Source: Sneathiella sp.
GTDB taxonomy: Bacteria; Pseudomonadota; Alphaproteobacteria; Sneathiellales; Sneathiellaceae
Reading direction: 5' to 3'
Assembly: GCF_029233945.1 (NCBI RefSeq)
Contig: NZ_JARGOQ010000013.1
Coordinates: 1 to 64,000 of the forward strand
Length of the DNA stretch: 64,000 nucleotides
The notes beneath the pieces were generated by a model. The model saw nothing but the letters and a program-made list of their open reading frames with translations. It was not told the DNA's origin and ran no database searches. How positions within the stretch are numbered: the stretch's first letter is position 1; each line of letters begins with the position of its first letter. Shown here one piece after another: positions 23,262-32,773 of this stretch. The translations under genes and the position numbers were made by a program.

Positions 23262-24817
23262 GCGAAGTTGAAGTACCGGAAACCCTTGAAGATCGGCTGA
23301 CGCAACTGCGCGCGTTGGAAGAGCGCGCGCGGCAGATGGGCGGTAAGGAAAAACTTGCGCGTCGTGAGGCTGCTGGTGTTATGAATGCCCGCAGTCGCAT
23401 TGATGCCTTGCTCGACCCGGGAACTTTCTCTGAAAATGGGTTGCTCGGGGTTTCCACGGTATTTGATGAAGACCGGGAGAGGACGCCTGCGGATGGCAAG
23501 GTGGCTGGGTTCGGATTGATCAAAGATCGCATGGTGGGCGTGGTTTCCAACGATTTTACGGTCAAGGGCGCATCGTCCAGTACGACCAATATGAAGAAGA
23601 TCGGCCATATCAAGCGTACAGCAACGGATCGCGGCTTTCCGTTAATTTTCCTGGGGGAATCTTCCGGTGCCCGGATGCCCGATAATATGGGGTCAGAAGG
23701 TATGGGAACCATGCTCGGCAACGATCCGCATCAATACGCACGGGAGCGCGAGACGCCCTGGGTATCGGCAGTTCTCGGCCAGTGCTTCGGTTCTTCTGCA
23801 TGGTACTCCTGCCTTGCCGATTTCACGGTTATGCGAAAAGGCGGCGTTCTTGCTGTTGCCAGCCCCGCTCTTGCCTCTCTTGCCATCGGGCAGACGGTTG
23901 AGCCTGAGGATCTTGGGGGCTGGAAACTCCATAGCGAGGAAACTGGGATGGTGGATCGCGTCGTTGAGACAGATGAGGAAGCGCTTGCCGAGATTCGCAA
24001 ATTCCTCTCCTACATGCCGTCGCATAATGGTGAAACACCACCAATTTCTGAAGTGCCTGAAGGTAGCGATGAGGCTGCTGCAAATATTCCACAAATACTG
24101 CCGGACAGCCGCAAGCGTGGCTATGACGTCCGTAAGATCATTAATTGCATCGTCGATCTGGAGAGCTTTTTCGAGTTCAAACCGCGCTTCGGTCGCACGG
24201 CTGTAACGGGGCTTGCCCGTTTGGATGGCGGCGTTGTCGGTGTGGTGGCCAATAATCCGATGGCAAAGGCCGGAGCGCTGGATGTCTCTGGTTGCGAGAA
24301 GGTCACGCGCTTTCTTGTCATGTGCGATTCCTTCAATATCCCGATCATCATGCTGGTCGATACACCTGGTTTTGTGATCGGCATTGAAGGCGAGAAAAAG
24401 AAGGCGCCGGGCAAGATTATCAATTTCATGACGGCCCTGCAGATGTGCACAGTCCCGAAGCTTTCGGTGATCATGCGCAAGAGCTATGGACAGGCCTATC
24501 TCAATATGGGCGGTGGGCGTAATTCCGATTCCGTTGCGGCCTGGCCAACGGCGGAAGTCAGCTTCATGGATCCGAAATATGCGACCGACGTCGTAACCTG
24601 GGGCCGGGATGCCAGCGGTGCGGAAAAAGAAGCCATCCGCGAGGATATGGAGCGTAACAGCACCTATCTCGGTCTCGCGCAGATATTTGCGGCACAGAGT
24701 GTTATCGCGCCGCAGGACACTCGCAGATATCTCATTGAAGAATTGAAAATTCAGCACCTAAGACGCAGTCGCGGTATCGGCCGCCATAAATTGGCCAACT
24801 GGCCGACGACATTTTAA
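23258..24817 (+). CDS. Acyl-CoA carboxylase carboxyltransferase subunit (first of two)
   Basis: 519 residues, normal for the propionyl/methylmalonyl-CoA carboxyltransferase family. The N-subdomain contains ESSGARMPDNMGSEG and SSAWYSCLADFTVMRKGG; the C-subdomain contains VDTPGFVIGIEGE and LSVIMRKSYGQAYLNMGGG. It transfers a carboxyl group between biotin on a carrier protein and an acyl-CoA. A separate biotin carrier and a second, different carboxyltransferase follow at once, so the holoenzyme may contain both. The family also includes decarboxylase and transcarboxylase subunits, so the direction of the reaction is not fixed by sequence. Confidence 0.92.
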   Translation: MSEVEVPETLEDRLTQLRALEERARQMGGKEKLARREAAGVMNARSRIDALLDPGTFSENGLLGVSTVFDEDRERTPADGKVAGFGLIKDRMVGVVSNDFTVKGASSSTTNMKKIGHIKRTATDRGFPLIFLGESSGARMPDNMGSEGMGTMLGNDPHQYARERETPWVSAVLGQCFGSSAWYSCLADFTVMRKGGVLAVASPALASLAIGQTVEPEDLGGWKLHSEETGMVDRVVETDEEALAEIRKFLSYMPSHNGETPPISEVPEGSDEAAANIPQILPDSRKRGYDVRKIINCIVDLESFFEFKPRFGRTAVTGLARLDGGVVGVVANNPMAKAGALDVSGCEKVTRFLVMCDSFNIPIIMLVDTPGFVIGIEGEKKKAPGKIINFMTALQMCTVPKLSVIMRKSYGQAYLNMGGGRNSDSVAAWPTAEVSFMDPKYATDVVTWGRDASGAEKEAIREDMERNSTYLGLAQIFAAQSVIAPQDTRRYLIEELKIQHLRRSRGIGRHKLANWPTTF

Positions 24818-24841
24818 ACGCAGTAAATTGGAGACGCGTAA

Positions 24842-25063
24842 ATGAGCATCACGAATGTTGCATCCGAGGTAATTGGCTCGGTCTGGAAAGTGGAAATGAG
24901 TGTGGGCGATACGGTGAAAGTCGGCGACACCATTATGATCCTGGAATCTATGAAAATGGAAATCCCGGTCGAAGCCCCGGTTGAGGGCACGTTGGCTGAG
25001 CTCAAAGTAAAACCGGAAGATTCCGTCGATGAGGATCAGGTGCTATGCACAATCGAGAGCTAA
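24842..25063 (+). CDS. Small biotin carboxyl carrier protein
   Basis: 73 residues, a bare biotinyl/lipoyl domain. ILESMKMEIPVEAPVEG carries the biotinylated lysine (K38 in MKM). GGAG lies 8 nt before the ATG. It has no proline-rich or hinge extension, unlike E. coli AccB. It would shuttle carboxybiotin between the biotin carboxylase at 29913 and the two carboxyltransferases flanking it. The gene overlaps the next one by 19 nt. Confidence 0.93.
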   Translation: MSITNVASEVIGSVWKVEMSVGDTVKVGDTIMILESMKMEIPVEAPVEGTLAELKVKPEDSVDEDQVLCTIES

Positions 25064-26661
25064 ACTCCGAAAAGGCAAGCGCGGACGACAACGAGACCGC
25101 CGGAAGCTCCATCAATGAGGAACTTCATTTTCGGCGTGTCTCCGCCCTTGAAATGGGCGGTGCGGAAGCGATTGAGCGTCAGCATGCAAATGGGCGCCTG
25201 ACTGTACGTGAACGGTTTTCCGAACTGACGGATGCAGACAGCTTTCGTGAGGTCGGCACGCTTGGCGGCTCTGGTGAATATGATGAAAACAACAAGCTGG
25301 TTCGGGTAACACCGGCGCCCTATGTCGCCGGAATGGCGCGGGTAAATGGGCGGCCCGTCGCCATTGGCGGAGAAGATTTCACTGTTCGCGGTGGCACGAC
25401 GTTCGGGGCCGCACGACGCAAGGGCGGGCAGGGTGGCTTTATTGAAGATCTTGCCCATTATTATAAAATTCCTCTGGTCAACCTGATTGACGGGGCCGGG
25501 GGAACGGTAACTTCAGCCAAGCGACGCGGCTATGTCGCGTTTCCGGGTGTGCATGGATTTGAGCGCTCGGTTCAGCTGCTGGGTGAAGTGCCTGTCGTCT
25601 CCGCTGTGTTGGGAACTGCTGCCGGGGGACCAGCGGGACGCGCAATTCTATCTCACTTTTCGGTCATGGTTCGGGGAACAAGCCAGATTTTTGCCGCCGG
25701 TCCGCCGGTTGTGAAAAGATCGCTGGGTCGCGATATCGACAAGGAAGAGCTTGGCGGCGCGGCGACGGCTGTCGATAAGGCAGGAACTATTCACAACGCC
25801 GCTGATTCCGAGGAAGAGGCGCTTGATCAAATTCGTCAGTTCCTAAGTTATATGCCTCAGAATGTATGGGAAATGCCGCCTGTCGTTCCGTGTGACGATC
25901 CGGTGGATCGGTGTGAGGCGGCGCTGCGCGACATTGTGCCTGAAAAGCGCACCCAGCCTTACAGCATGCATGACCTGATCAACCTGGTCGTGGACAAAGG
26001 ACCGGTTTTCGAGATCCAGCCAACAAATGGGAAATCAGTCATCACATCGTTGGCGCGGCTGGACGGCCGTCCGGTTGGTATTGTCGCCAATAACCCGAAA
26101 TTTTATTCAGGCGCCATGGATGCCTCCTCCGCCCATAAGCAAATCCGGTTTATGGAGCTGTGCGATACGTTCCATATCCCGCTGGTCTTTCTGGTTGATG
26201 TACCGGGGTTCATGGTTGGTTTGAAGGCGGAGCAGGAGGCGACGTTGCGTGAAGGCATGCGCGCCGTCTATGTGGCGGGGCAGCTAACCGTGCCGACACT
26301 CACTCTCGTCATCCGGAAATGTTATGGCATGGCGGGTATGGCAACATGCAACAAGAATGATATCGACTTGAAATTAAGCTGGCCAAGCGGTGAATGGGGA
26401 TCTTTGCCGGTGGAAGGAGGCGTTGCCGCCGCATTCCGCCGTGATATTGCAAATTCAGCCGATCCAAAGGTTCGTGAAAAAGAGCTGGAAGCGGAACTCA
26501 GGGCCTATGCCTCACCATTCCGGACAGCAGAAGCATTTGCAGTCGAAGAGATAATCGACCCGAGCGAAACCCGCCCGATCCTTTGTGAGTATATCGCGCT
26601 TGCGGAAGGTCGGCTCAAGGCCAGTCTTGGCCCAAAAAGGAAGGCGGGCGTTTCACCCTGA
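25045..26661 (+). CDS. Acyl-CoA carboxylase carboxyltransferase subunit (second of two)
   Basis: 538 residues. It is clearly divergent from the first carboxyltransferase but has the same fold: LVNLIDGAGGTVTSAKRRG, then SHFSVMVRGTSQIFAAGPPV, VDVPGFMVGLKAEQEATLREG and LTLVIRKCYGMAGMATC. The first 20 residues are polar and poorly conserved, so the exact start is uncertain; ATG 25045 lies within the carrier gene. Two unlike carboxyltransferases sharing one carrier recall the mycobacterial long-chain acyl-CoA carboxylase (AccD4/AccD5) or a transcarboxylase. Which applies here cannot be told from sequence. Confidence 0.9.
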   Translation: MHNRELNSEKASADDNETAGSSINEELHFRRVSALEMGGAEAIERQHANGRLTVRERFSELTDADSFREVGTLGGSGEYDENNKLVRVTPAPYVAGMARVNGRPVAIGGEDFTVRGGTTFGAARRKGGQGGFIEDLAHYYKIPLVNLIDGAGGTVTSAKRRGYVAFPGVHGFERSVQLLGEVPVVSAVLGTAAGGPAGRAILSHFSVMVRGTSQIFAAGPPVVKRSLGRDIDKEELGGAATAVDKAGTIHNAADSEEEALDQIRQFLSYMPQNVWEMPPVVPCDDPVDRCEAALRDIVPEKRTQPYSMHDLINLVVDKGPVFEIQPTNGKSVITSLARLDGRPVGIVANNPKFYSGAMDASSAHKQIRFMELCDTFHIPLVFLVDVPGFMVGLKAEQEATLREGMRAVYVAGQLTVPTLTLVIRKCYGMAGMATCNKNDIDLKLSWPSGEWGSLPVEGGVAAAFRRDIANSADPKVREKELEAELRAYASPFRTAEAFAVEEIIDPSETRPILCEYIALAEGRLKASLGPKRKAGVSP

Positions 26662-26735
26662 CGGGTGCCATATCGGTGCCGGCCCTTCGAGAATGCCAGC
26701 CCGATCTCAAAATAATGAAGAGGGAGGCAATAAAA

Positions 26736-27716
26736 ATGATAATTCGTAACAGTTTAGCGGCCATCTGCGCCGTATTTATGGTAGCCGGCGGGGCGCAAGC
26801 CGCTGACCGTATAGCGTTCGGTACAACGGCTCTAAAGTCGGTGCATTATACTTATGCAGCGTCCGCGGCAAAAGCCATCAATGAAAAATCGGGTGACAAG
26901 GTTGATATTACCGTCATCTCGACTGGCGGTGCAGTTGATAACCTGAAGCGCATCGGTCAGGGCCAGATCAACATGGGCCTTGGGACCTACGCGACAATTT
27001 ATCAGGCCTATAAAGGCATTGGTAAGTTCGACGGCAACGCCATGCCAAATCTTCGGGGATTATGGGTGCATGCCCCGGCCCTGCAGGCATGGGTTGTCCG
27101 CGAGGATTCAGGCATTAAGTCAATTTCTGATCTGGCTGGTAAGGAGTTTACCCCCGGTCAACGCGGTTCCGCGACAGAGCAGCTTGCCATCCAGATGCTT
27201 GAAGCGGTTGATGTAAAGCCGGAGCTTTATCGTGCCAGCCTGGCCGATGCCGTGGCTGCGGTTAAGGACAATCGGTCAAATGGCTATGTAAAAGCGGGAG
27301 GAACGGCCGTTCTGGACGGGACGACGCTTGAGCTGATGGCATTTACGCCTATCAGGCTGCTTGGCTTCACGGATGATGAAGTTGCCAAAGTGAAGGCGAA
27401 ATTTCCGTTCATCAACTTCCAGAAATATAAAGACAACGAAGTTGAAGGCTTTCCGGCATTTACATCGCCCGTTCAGGTAATCGGTCAGTTCGCACTTGCT
27501 GATAGCATGACAGATGAACAAGTCATTGCCATTCTGGAGGGTGTGGTCGATAACCCCGGGCCGCAGGTTGCGGCGTTTCCGTCCTTTGGGAAACTTGACG
27601 TGATGCAGGATTCATTGAACCTCATTACCATTCCTCTTCATAGCGGCGCGGTGAAATTCTACCGCTCTCGCGGTCTTGAAGTCCCGGAACGTCTTATTCC
27701 ACCTGAAATGAAATAA
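26736..27716 (+). CDS. TAXI-type TRAP transporter solute-binding protein
   Basis: 326 residues from ATG 26736, chosen because GGGAGG lies 8 nt upstream and it gives a clean Sec signal peptide (MIIRNSLAAICAVFMVAGGA, cleaved after about AQA). The mature part matches the TAXI family of TRAP binding proteins: VDITVISTGGAVDNLKRIGQGQINMGLGTYATIYQAYKG, then AWVVREDSGIKSISDLAGKEFTPGQRGSATE. It captures a small carboxylate in the periplasm for the fused permease encoded next. Insertion of this transporter between carboxylase genes ties its ligand to that pathway. Confidence 0.92.
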   Translation: MIIRNSLAAICAVFMVAGGAQAADRIAFGTTALKSVHYTYAASAAKAINEKSGDKVDITVISTGGAVDNLKRIGQGQINMGLGTYATIYQAYKGIGKFDGNAMPNLRGLWVHAPALQAWVVREDSGIKSISDLAGKEFTPGQRGSATEQLAIQMLEAVDVKPELYRASLADAVAAVKDNRSNGYVKAGGTAVLDGTTLELMAFTPIRLLGFTDDEVAKVKAKFPFINFQKYKDNEVEGFPAFTSPVQVIGQFALADSMTDEQVIAILEGVVDNPGPQVAAFPSFGKLDVMQDSLNLITIPLHSGAVKFYRSRGLEVPERLIPPEMK

Positions 27717-27890
27717 GCGGTTCCTCTTTGAGGGTGTATGTCCGGCGTGTGATAGGCTCGCTGGACTCACCCGCATCGAAGAATGCCATGCTAACGGGAG
27801 ATGGATGCATCGCTTACCCTAATTCAGTCGTTTTGGATAAGCAGTGATCATCCATTATTAAGCTCAAAATTTCGGCAGGGATCAAAGGAC

Positions 27891-29834
27891 ATGAGCGCGG
27901 GAGAATTGTTGCAGGAGGAAGATGAAGAGAACGCGTTGGAAGCGTTGCCCCGGCTCTATCGGCCGTTGATGTGGGCCTTGTGCATGGCCCTTGTCTTTTT
28001 CCAGATTTACACTGCCGGTTTCGGGCAATTACCGCCCTTGTCACAGCGCGCGGTTCATGTCGGGCTTGGCCTTGCTATTGTGTTCCTCGGTTTTGTCCGA
28101 TTTTATGGCGATAAGGGTGCGCGGCAAAATTTCTGGCGGGCCAGCGATATCATATTTGCGGCTCTCGCGGCAACGGCAACCATTTACATCCTGACGCAGG
28201 AAACAAGGATAACAGAATCTTTCAATCTTGCAGTGATGCCGATAGACCTGATTTTGGGGTCCATTCTGACGATAATTTTACTCGTTGCTGCCTGGCGGAC
28301 GACCGGGCCGGCTCTTCCCGTCCTGGCCATCATTATGCTGCTGTATACGTTGCTGGGCCAGCATATCCCTGGCACTTGGGGCCATCCGGGCTTTGATTTT
28401 CAGTATCTGATTGAGCATTTATATCTCGGCACGGAAGGGATATGGGGAACTGTCACAGGGCTTTCCGCGAACCTTATTGCGATCTTCATCATCTTCGGGG
28501 CATTCCTGATGGCAACGGGGGCGGCGCAAACCTTTATGGATATGGCGCTGCTCGCGGCCGGGCGCTTTCCGGGTGGGGCTGCGAAGGTTGCAACCGTATC
28601 CAGCGCTCTGTTCGGCATGTTAAACGGGGCGGCGGTTGCAAACGTTGCCAGTACGGGAGCCTTCACCATACCCGCCATGAAACGGCTCGGCTATAAATCG
28701 AGTTTTGCCGGCGCGGTTGAGGCAACAGCTTCTTCCGGAGGCCAGATTACGCCGCCGATCATGGGGGCAGGGGCCTTTGTCATGGCCGAACTCCTTTCGG
28801 TGCCCTATCTTGATATTGTTTATGCGGCGGCTATTCCGGCCCTGCTGTTTTACGTCTGTGTCTGGATGTCGATCGATGTTGAAGCGCGCCGTGAAGACAT
28901 GCGCTCGTTCGATGAAACAGAACTTCCTACTCGCGCGGAAGTGCTTGCCATAGGCCGCATCGGTCCGTTGATTGTCACCCTTGGGGTCCTGTTGACCAGC
29001 ATGTTTTCAGGCAATACGCCGACCCTTGCCGCCTTCTATGCAATTTGCACAAATGTCGGACTTTACCTGCTGATCGGGCTATTCCATGGCAAGGACCTGA
29101 AGCAGAGAATATTGAACCTGCAAAAAGCGGTTATTTCCGCCGCCTTTGGAATTACCGGTATCCTCGCACTGCTGGTTACGGCTCAGGTGGCGTTGTCACT
29201 CATCGGATTGACCGGCTCCGGTATAAAGCTTTCGGAGATGATTGTTAGTATTGGTGGGGGCCAGTTGTTTGTCGGCGTCCTGCTGTCAATGATTGTCGCG
29301 CTGATCCTTGGGATGGGAATGCCGACAACCGCCGCCTATCTTTTGGCTGCTGCGGTCGCCGCGCCAGCGCTTATCAGCCTGGATGTCGATCCCTTGGTTG
29401 CCCATTTTGTCGTGTTTTATTCTGCATTGCTCTCCGCCCTGACACCGCCTGTTTGCACGGCTGTCTTTACGGCTGCCGTTATCGCGAAGACGGACTGGTG
29501 GTCGGTATCTCTGGTTTCCATCCGCCTTGCGCTCATGAAATATTTGATGCCGTTGTTTTTTGTCTTTCGCCCGGCGGTATTGTTGGAGGCTGGTACTCTC
29601 GAAATCCTGTGGTCAGTTGTCATGGGCTTTGTTGCGTCAATGCTCCTCGCTATTGGCGGTGGACGGTTCTATCGTCAGCGCATATCACTCCCGGTTGCCG
29701 TGTTCCTTGGAATTATCGGGGCGTTGGTCGCGGCGAATGAATGGTGGCTGGATGTTGCCGCAATCGTTGTGCTGGCAATTGTGGTCGTCGGACAACGCCG
29801 GGCAGTTTGGCTTGGTAAAAAGGCGCAAACGTAA
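27891..29834 (+). CDS. TAXI-TRAP fused permease (4TM plus 12TM)
   Basis: 647 residues from ATG 27891. An ATG at 27801 would add 30 residues but has a ribosome site with no spacing, so the start is uncertain. It is the single-chain fused permease found with TAXI binding proteins: a four-helix DctQ-like part (about 20-130), then a DctM-like part with MNGAAVANVASTGAFTIPAMKR, SSGGQITPPIMGAGAFVMAE and LGMGMPTTAAYLLAAAVAAP. It imports the ligand across the inner membrane with Na+ or H+. Several helices follow the DctM core at the C-terminus. It lies between the carboxyltransferase and biotin carboxylase genes. Confidence 0.92.
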   Translation: MSAGELLQEEDEENALEALPRLYRPLMWALCMALVFFQIYTAGFGQLPPLSQRAVHVGLGLAIVFLGFVRFYGDKGARQNFWRASDIIFAALAATATIYILTQETRITESFNLAVMPIDLILGSILTIILLVAAWRTTGPALPVLAIIMLLYTLLGQHIPGTWGHPGFDFQYLIEHLYLGTEGIWGTVTGLSANLIAIFIIFGAFLMATGAAQTFMDMALLAAGRFPGGAAKVATVSSALFGMLNGAAVANVASTGAFTIPAMKRLGYKSSFAGAVEATASSGGQITPPIMGAGAFVMAELLSVPYLDIVYAAAIPALLFYVCVWMSIDVEARREDMRSFDETELPTRAEVLAIGRIGPLIVTLGVLLTSMFSGNTPTLAAFYAICTNVGLYLLIGLFHGKDLKQRILNLQKAVISAAFGITGILALLVTAQVALSLIGLTGSGIKLSEMIVSIGGGQLFVGVLLSMIVALILGMGMPTTAAYLLAAAVAAPALISLDVDPLVAHFVVFYSALLSALTPPVCTAVFTAAVIAKTDWWSVSLVSIRLALMKYLMPLFFVFRPAVLLEAGTLEILWSVVMGFVASMLLAIGGGRFYRQRISLPVAVFLGIIGALVAANEWWLDVAAIVVLAIVVVGQRRAVWLGKKAQT

Positions 29835-29912
29835 TAGCCTGTTGCCGACGATGCCTCGTCTTAAACAAAGAAATAAGCTTTGAATAATAAAAATACGGAT
29901 TAAAAGAAAATC

Positions 29913-31268
29913 ATGCCTTCTGTTGATAAATTGCTGATCGCCAACCGCGGTGAAATTGCCTGCCGGATTATTCGCACATGTAAGATTATGGGAATACCAA
30001 CCGTTGCCGTCTATTCGGAGGCGGATAAGGAAGCTCTGCATGTAAAAATGGCGGGGGAGGCATATGAAATCGGTCCGCCGCCAGTAAACGAGAGCTATCT
30101 CGATATTGAAGCGATCCTGAGAGTAATGCGGGAAAGCGGTGCGAATGCCGTGCATCCGGGCTATGGATTGCTTGCCGAAAACGCAGGTTTTGCGCGGGCG
30201 GTTCAAGATAACGGGCATATCTGGATTGGGCCTGATCCCGCGACGATTGATGCGATGGGTGACAAGGAACGCGCCCGCGAACTTGCGATTAGTCTGGATG
30301 TGCCGGTGCTGCCCGGCAGCGGCCGTTTTCGTCCCGGAGATGACGATGATCCGACCAGGATTGCAGAGACCATCGGCTACCCGTTGCTGGTCAAGGCAGC
30401 CGCCGGTGGCGGGGGAATTGGCATGCGGGCGGTCAATGCGGCTGAGAAACTCACTTCGCAAATTGAGACGACACAGAAACTGGCGGAGCGTATTTTTGGC
30501 GATCCATCTATTTTTCTGGAAAGATATGTCCCCAATGCGCGACATGTGGAAATCCAGATTTTCGGCTTTGGCAATGGCGACGGCATTCACCTATTTGACC
30601 GGGATTGCACAATCCAGCGGCGCTTCCAGAAAATCATCGAAGAAGCTCCGGCACCAGCCCTTTCGGACAATATACGGGAGCGTATGCGGGCGGCGGCACT
30701 AACGCTTGTTCGGCATCAATCCTACCTCGGGGCTGGTACAGTAGAATTTATTTACGACTGTGACCGGAATGATTTTTATTTCCTCGAAATGAACACCCGC
30801 ATTCAGGTGGAGCATGCGGTGACAGAAATGGTGACCGGCATCGATCTCGTTCGATGTCAGATTGAGGCCGCCGCCGGGGAGTATGTATCGGCAAATCAGG
30901 ATGATATTTCATTGACCGGACATGCGCTGGAGTGCCGGATATATGCGGAACGGCCGGAGAAAAAATTTATGCCATCTCCCGGAACGCTGGCCATGCTCAA
31001 ATTTCCGGAGCAGACGAACGATTTGCGTATCGATACCGGAGTCGTTCAGGGGGATACCATCACGCCATATTACGATCCGATGATCGCGAAAATTATTACC
31101 TCTGGCGTTGATCGGCAGGCCGCTATCGCACGAATGCACAAGGCTCTATCCGAAACAAGGATAGAAGGGCTAGGGAACAATATTGCGTTTCTATTGGACG
31201 TTCTGTCGGACCCCGATTTTGCGGAAGTTAACATCACCACGAATTATATTGAAAAGCTGTCCAAGTAA
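29913..31268 (+). CDS. Biotin carboxylase (AccC-type)
   Basis: 451 residues, the size of a stand-alone AccC. Landmarks in order: KLLIANRGEIACRIIRTCKIMG, HPGYGLLAENAGFA, the ATP-grasp glycine loop VKAAAGGGGIGMRAV, RDCTIQRRFQKIIEEAPAP, and EMNTRIQVEHAVTE. It carboxylates biotin on the small carrier protein using ATP and bicarbonate. It lacks a carrier domain of its own, consistent with the separate 73-residue carrier upstream. Its presence argues that the complex works as an ATP-driven carboxylase at least some of the time. Last gene of the GntR-led operon. Confidence 0.94.
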   Translation: MPSVDKLLIANRGEIACRIIRTCKIMGIPTVAVYSEADKEALHVKMAGEAYEIGPPPVNESYLDIEAILRVMRESGANAVHPGYGLLAENAGFARAVQDNGHIWIGPDPATIDAMGDKERARELAISLDVPVLPGSGRFRPGDDDDPTRIAETIGYPLLVKAAAGGGGIGMRAVNAAEKLTSQIETTQKLAERIFGDPSIFLERYVPNARHVEIQIFGFGNGDGIHLFDRDCTIQRRFQKIIEEAPAPALSDNIRERMRAAALTLVRHQSYLGAGTVEFIYDCDRNDFYFLEMNTRIQVEHAVTEMVTGIDLVRCQIEAAAGEYVSANQDDISLTGHALECRIYAERPEKKFMPSPGTLAMLKFPEQTNDLRIDTGVVQGDTITPYYDPMIAKIITSGVDRQAAIARMHKALSETRIEGLGNNIAFLLDVLSDPDFAEVNITTNYIEKLSK

Positions 31269-31450
31269 GAGATCTTTTGCCTTCTGAATTGCGTATTTCC
31301 AGGAGGCGCTGAGAGTGCATCCTGATGCTATGGCTTCTTATCATGGAATGAACTTTTCATGAGCAGATCGTATATCTGACATTGCCATTTCTCAAAGCAT
31401 TTACTCTGACAATGCGCATCTAATGCTCTAGGCTCATTATTTTTATAAAA

Positions 31451-31503
31451 AATGATTCATAAATCATTATTATGTTGACTTGATATATTGCAGCAAATAA
31501 ATT
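31451..31503 (+). promoter_or_regulatory. Promoter with inverted repeat upstream of the acyl-CoA dehydrogenase operon
   Basis: The 325-nt gap 31269-31593 has no gene. AATGATT-CATA-AATCATT (31451-31468) lies 6 nt upstream of a -35-like TTGACT (31475-31480); 17 nt later is TAAATT (31498-31503) as a -10. The arrangement suggests an operator directly abutting a sigma-70-type promoter. A similar arrangement occurs near 44551-44575. Confidence 0.5.
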
Positions 31504-31593
31504 CCTTTCAACACAGGGAATGCTGGGTGATATCCGCGCCGAAAAAAGTCAATCACTGAAACGACGCAGCCGCCCATACTTTATGAGGGAAGC

Positions 31594-32766
31594 ATGGAGA
31601 ATTTTAATTCACTGCCACAGTTGGCAGATGAGGAATATGTGCTTACGCGTGAAACGGCACGCCGGTTTTTCGAAGACGAAGTTTCCCCGCATTATGCTGA
31701 ATGGGAAAAGCGGGGATATATCGACAAGGATATCTGGCGGAAAGCTGGTTCGCAGGGCTTGTTATGCTCGATGATTTCCGAAGAATATGGCGGGATCGAT
31801 GGAAATTTTCTTCATGCGATGGTTATTGTCGAGGAAATAGCGCGCAGTGAGTGTGCGCTTCCCGGCATTTTTACCCATTCCGATATCATAGTCCCCTATA
31901 TTGCGCGGCTTGGAACAGCAGAGCAAAAGAAGCGTTGGCTTCCGGGCTGCGTTAGTGGCGATGTCATCTCAAGTATTGCCATTACCGAGCCCGGTGCCGG
32001 GTCGGATATGAAAGGCGTCAAACTGCGCGCAAAACGGGATGGGAGTGACTGGGTCCTGAGCGGCCAGAAGACCTTTATTACAAATGGCTGGCTTGCGGAC
32101 CTGGTTATTGTGGTCGCCAATACCTCACCGGATGCCGGTTCCAAAAGCAAAAGCCTTTTTCTGCTCGATGCGAAGACTAAGGGATTTGAGCGAGGCCGAC
32201 TACTGGAGAAGGTCGGACAGAAGGCACAGGATACAGCCGAGCTCTTTTTCGATGAAGTTCGTCTTCCCGCCGAGGCAATGCTGGGTGAGGAGGGGCGGGG
32301 TCTGCAGTATCTGATGCAGGAACTCCCCGTGGAGCGCTTGCTCGTTGGCGTCTGGGCGCAGGCGATAGCCGAAAAGGTGTTCGAGCGGACTGTTGACTAT
32401 GTTTTTGAGCGAAAAGCTTTTGGCCAGACAATTGGAAATTTTCAGGCAACGAAATTTACCCTGTCAGAGGTGCGCACCGAACTGGAAGTCGGGCGCTCTT
32501 TTCTCAATGATTGTGTGGTCCGGCTGCTTGCTGGAGAACTGACAGGTGAAACCGCGGCTATGGCGAAATACTGGCTCTCTGACATGCAGGGCCGGGTCAT
32601 AGACCGATGTCTCCAGCTTTTTGGCGGATATGGCTATATGTGGGAATACCCGGTCGCCCGCGCCTATGCGGATGCGCGGGCCCAGCGGATCTATGGCGGG
32701 GCGAACGAGATCATGAAGGAAATCATCTCACGCGGTATTCAGCAGCGGAATGCCGGTGAGCTTTGA
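31594..32766 (+). CDS. Acyl-CoA dehydrogenase, long-chain (LCAD)-like
   Basis: 390 residues. Flavoprotein oxidising acyl-CoA to 2-enoyl-CoA. Landmarks: SIAITEPGAGSDMKGV (FAD/substrate loop), LSGQKTFITNGWLAD, and FGGYGYMWEYPVARAYADARAQRI. The usual C-terminal catalytic motif YEGT is YGGA here (IYGGANEIMKE), as in mammalian LCAD. The base is therefore probably the glutamate in the QELPVERLL helix, as in LCAD and isovaleryl-CoA dehydrogenase (inference from family). GAGGGA precedes the ATG. First gene of the second catabolic operon in the island. Confidence 0.92.
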   Translation: MENFNSLPQLADEEYVLTRETARRFFEDEVSPHYAEWEKRGYIDKDIWRKAGSQGLLCSMISEEYGGIDGNFLHAMVIVEEIARSECALPGIFTHSDIIVPYIARLGTAEQKKRWLPGCVSGDVISSIAITEPGAGSDMKGVKLRAKRDGSDWVLSGQKTFITNGWLADLVIVVANTSPDAGSKSKSLFLLDAKTKGFERGRLLEKVGQKAQDTAELFFDEVRLPAEAMLGEEGRGLQYLMQELPVERLLVGVWAQAIAEKVFERTVDYVFERKAFGQTIGNFQATKFTLSEVRTELEVGRSFLNDCVVRLLAGELTGETAAMAKYWLSDMQGRVIDRCLQLFGGYGYMWEYPVARAYADARAQRIYGGANEIMKEIISRGIQQRNAGEL

Positions 32767-32773
32767 TCGGGAT

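Noticed and set aside
23693-24757. 354-residue minus-strand open frame opposite the first carboxyltransferase
   Set aside because: Antisense to a conserved enzyme; no recognisable domain.
29685-30590. 301-residue minus-strand open frame opposite biotin carboxylase
   Set aside because: Antisense shadow that also crosses into the permease gene; no domain.
21262-31268. Sodium-pumping decarboxylase operon
   Set aside because: No membrane beta subunit of the oxaloacetate/methylmalonyl decarboxylase type is present, and biotin carboxylase is.
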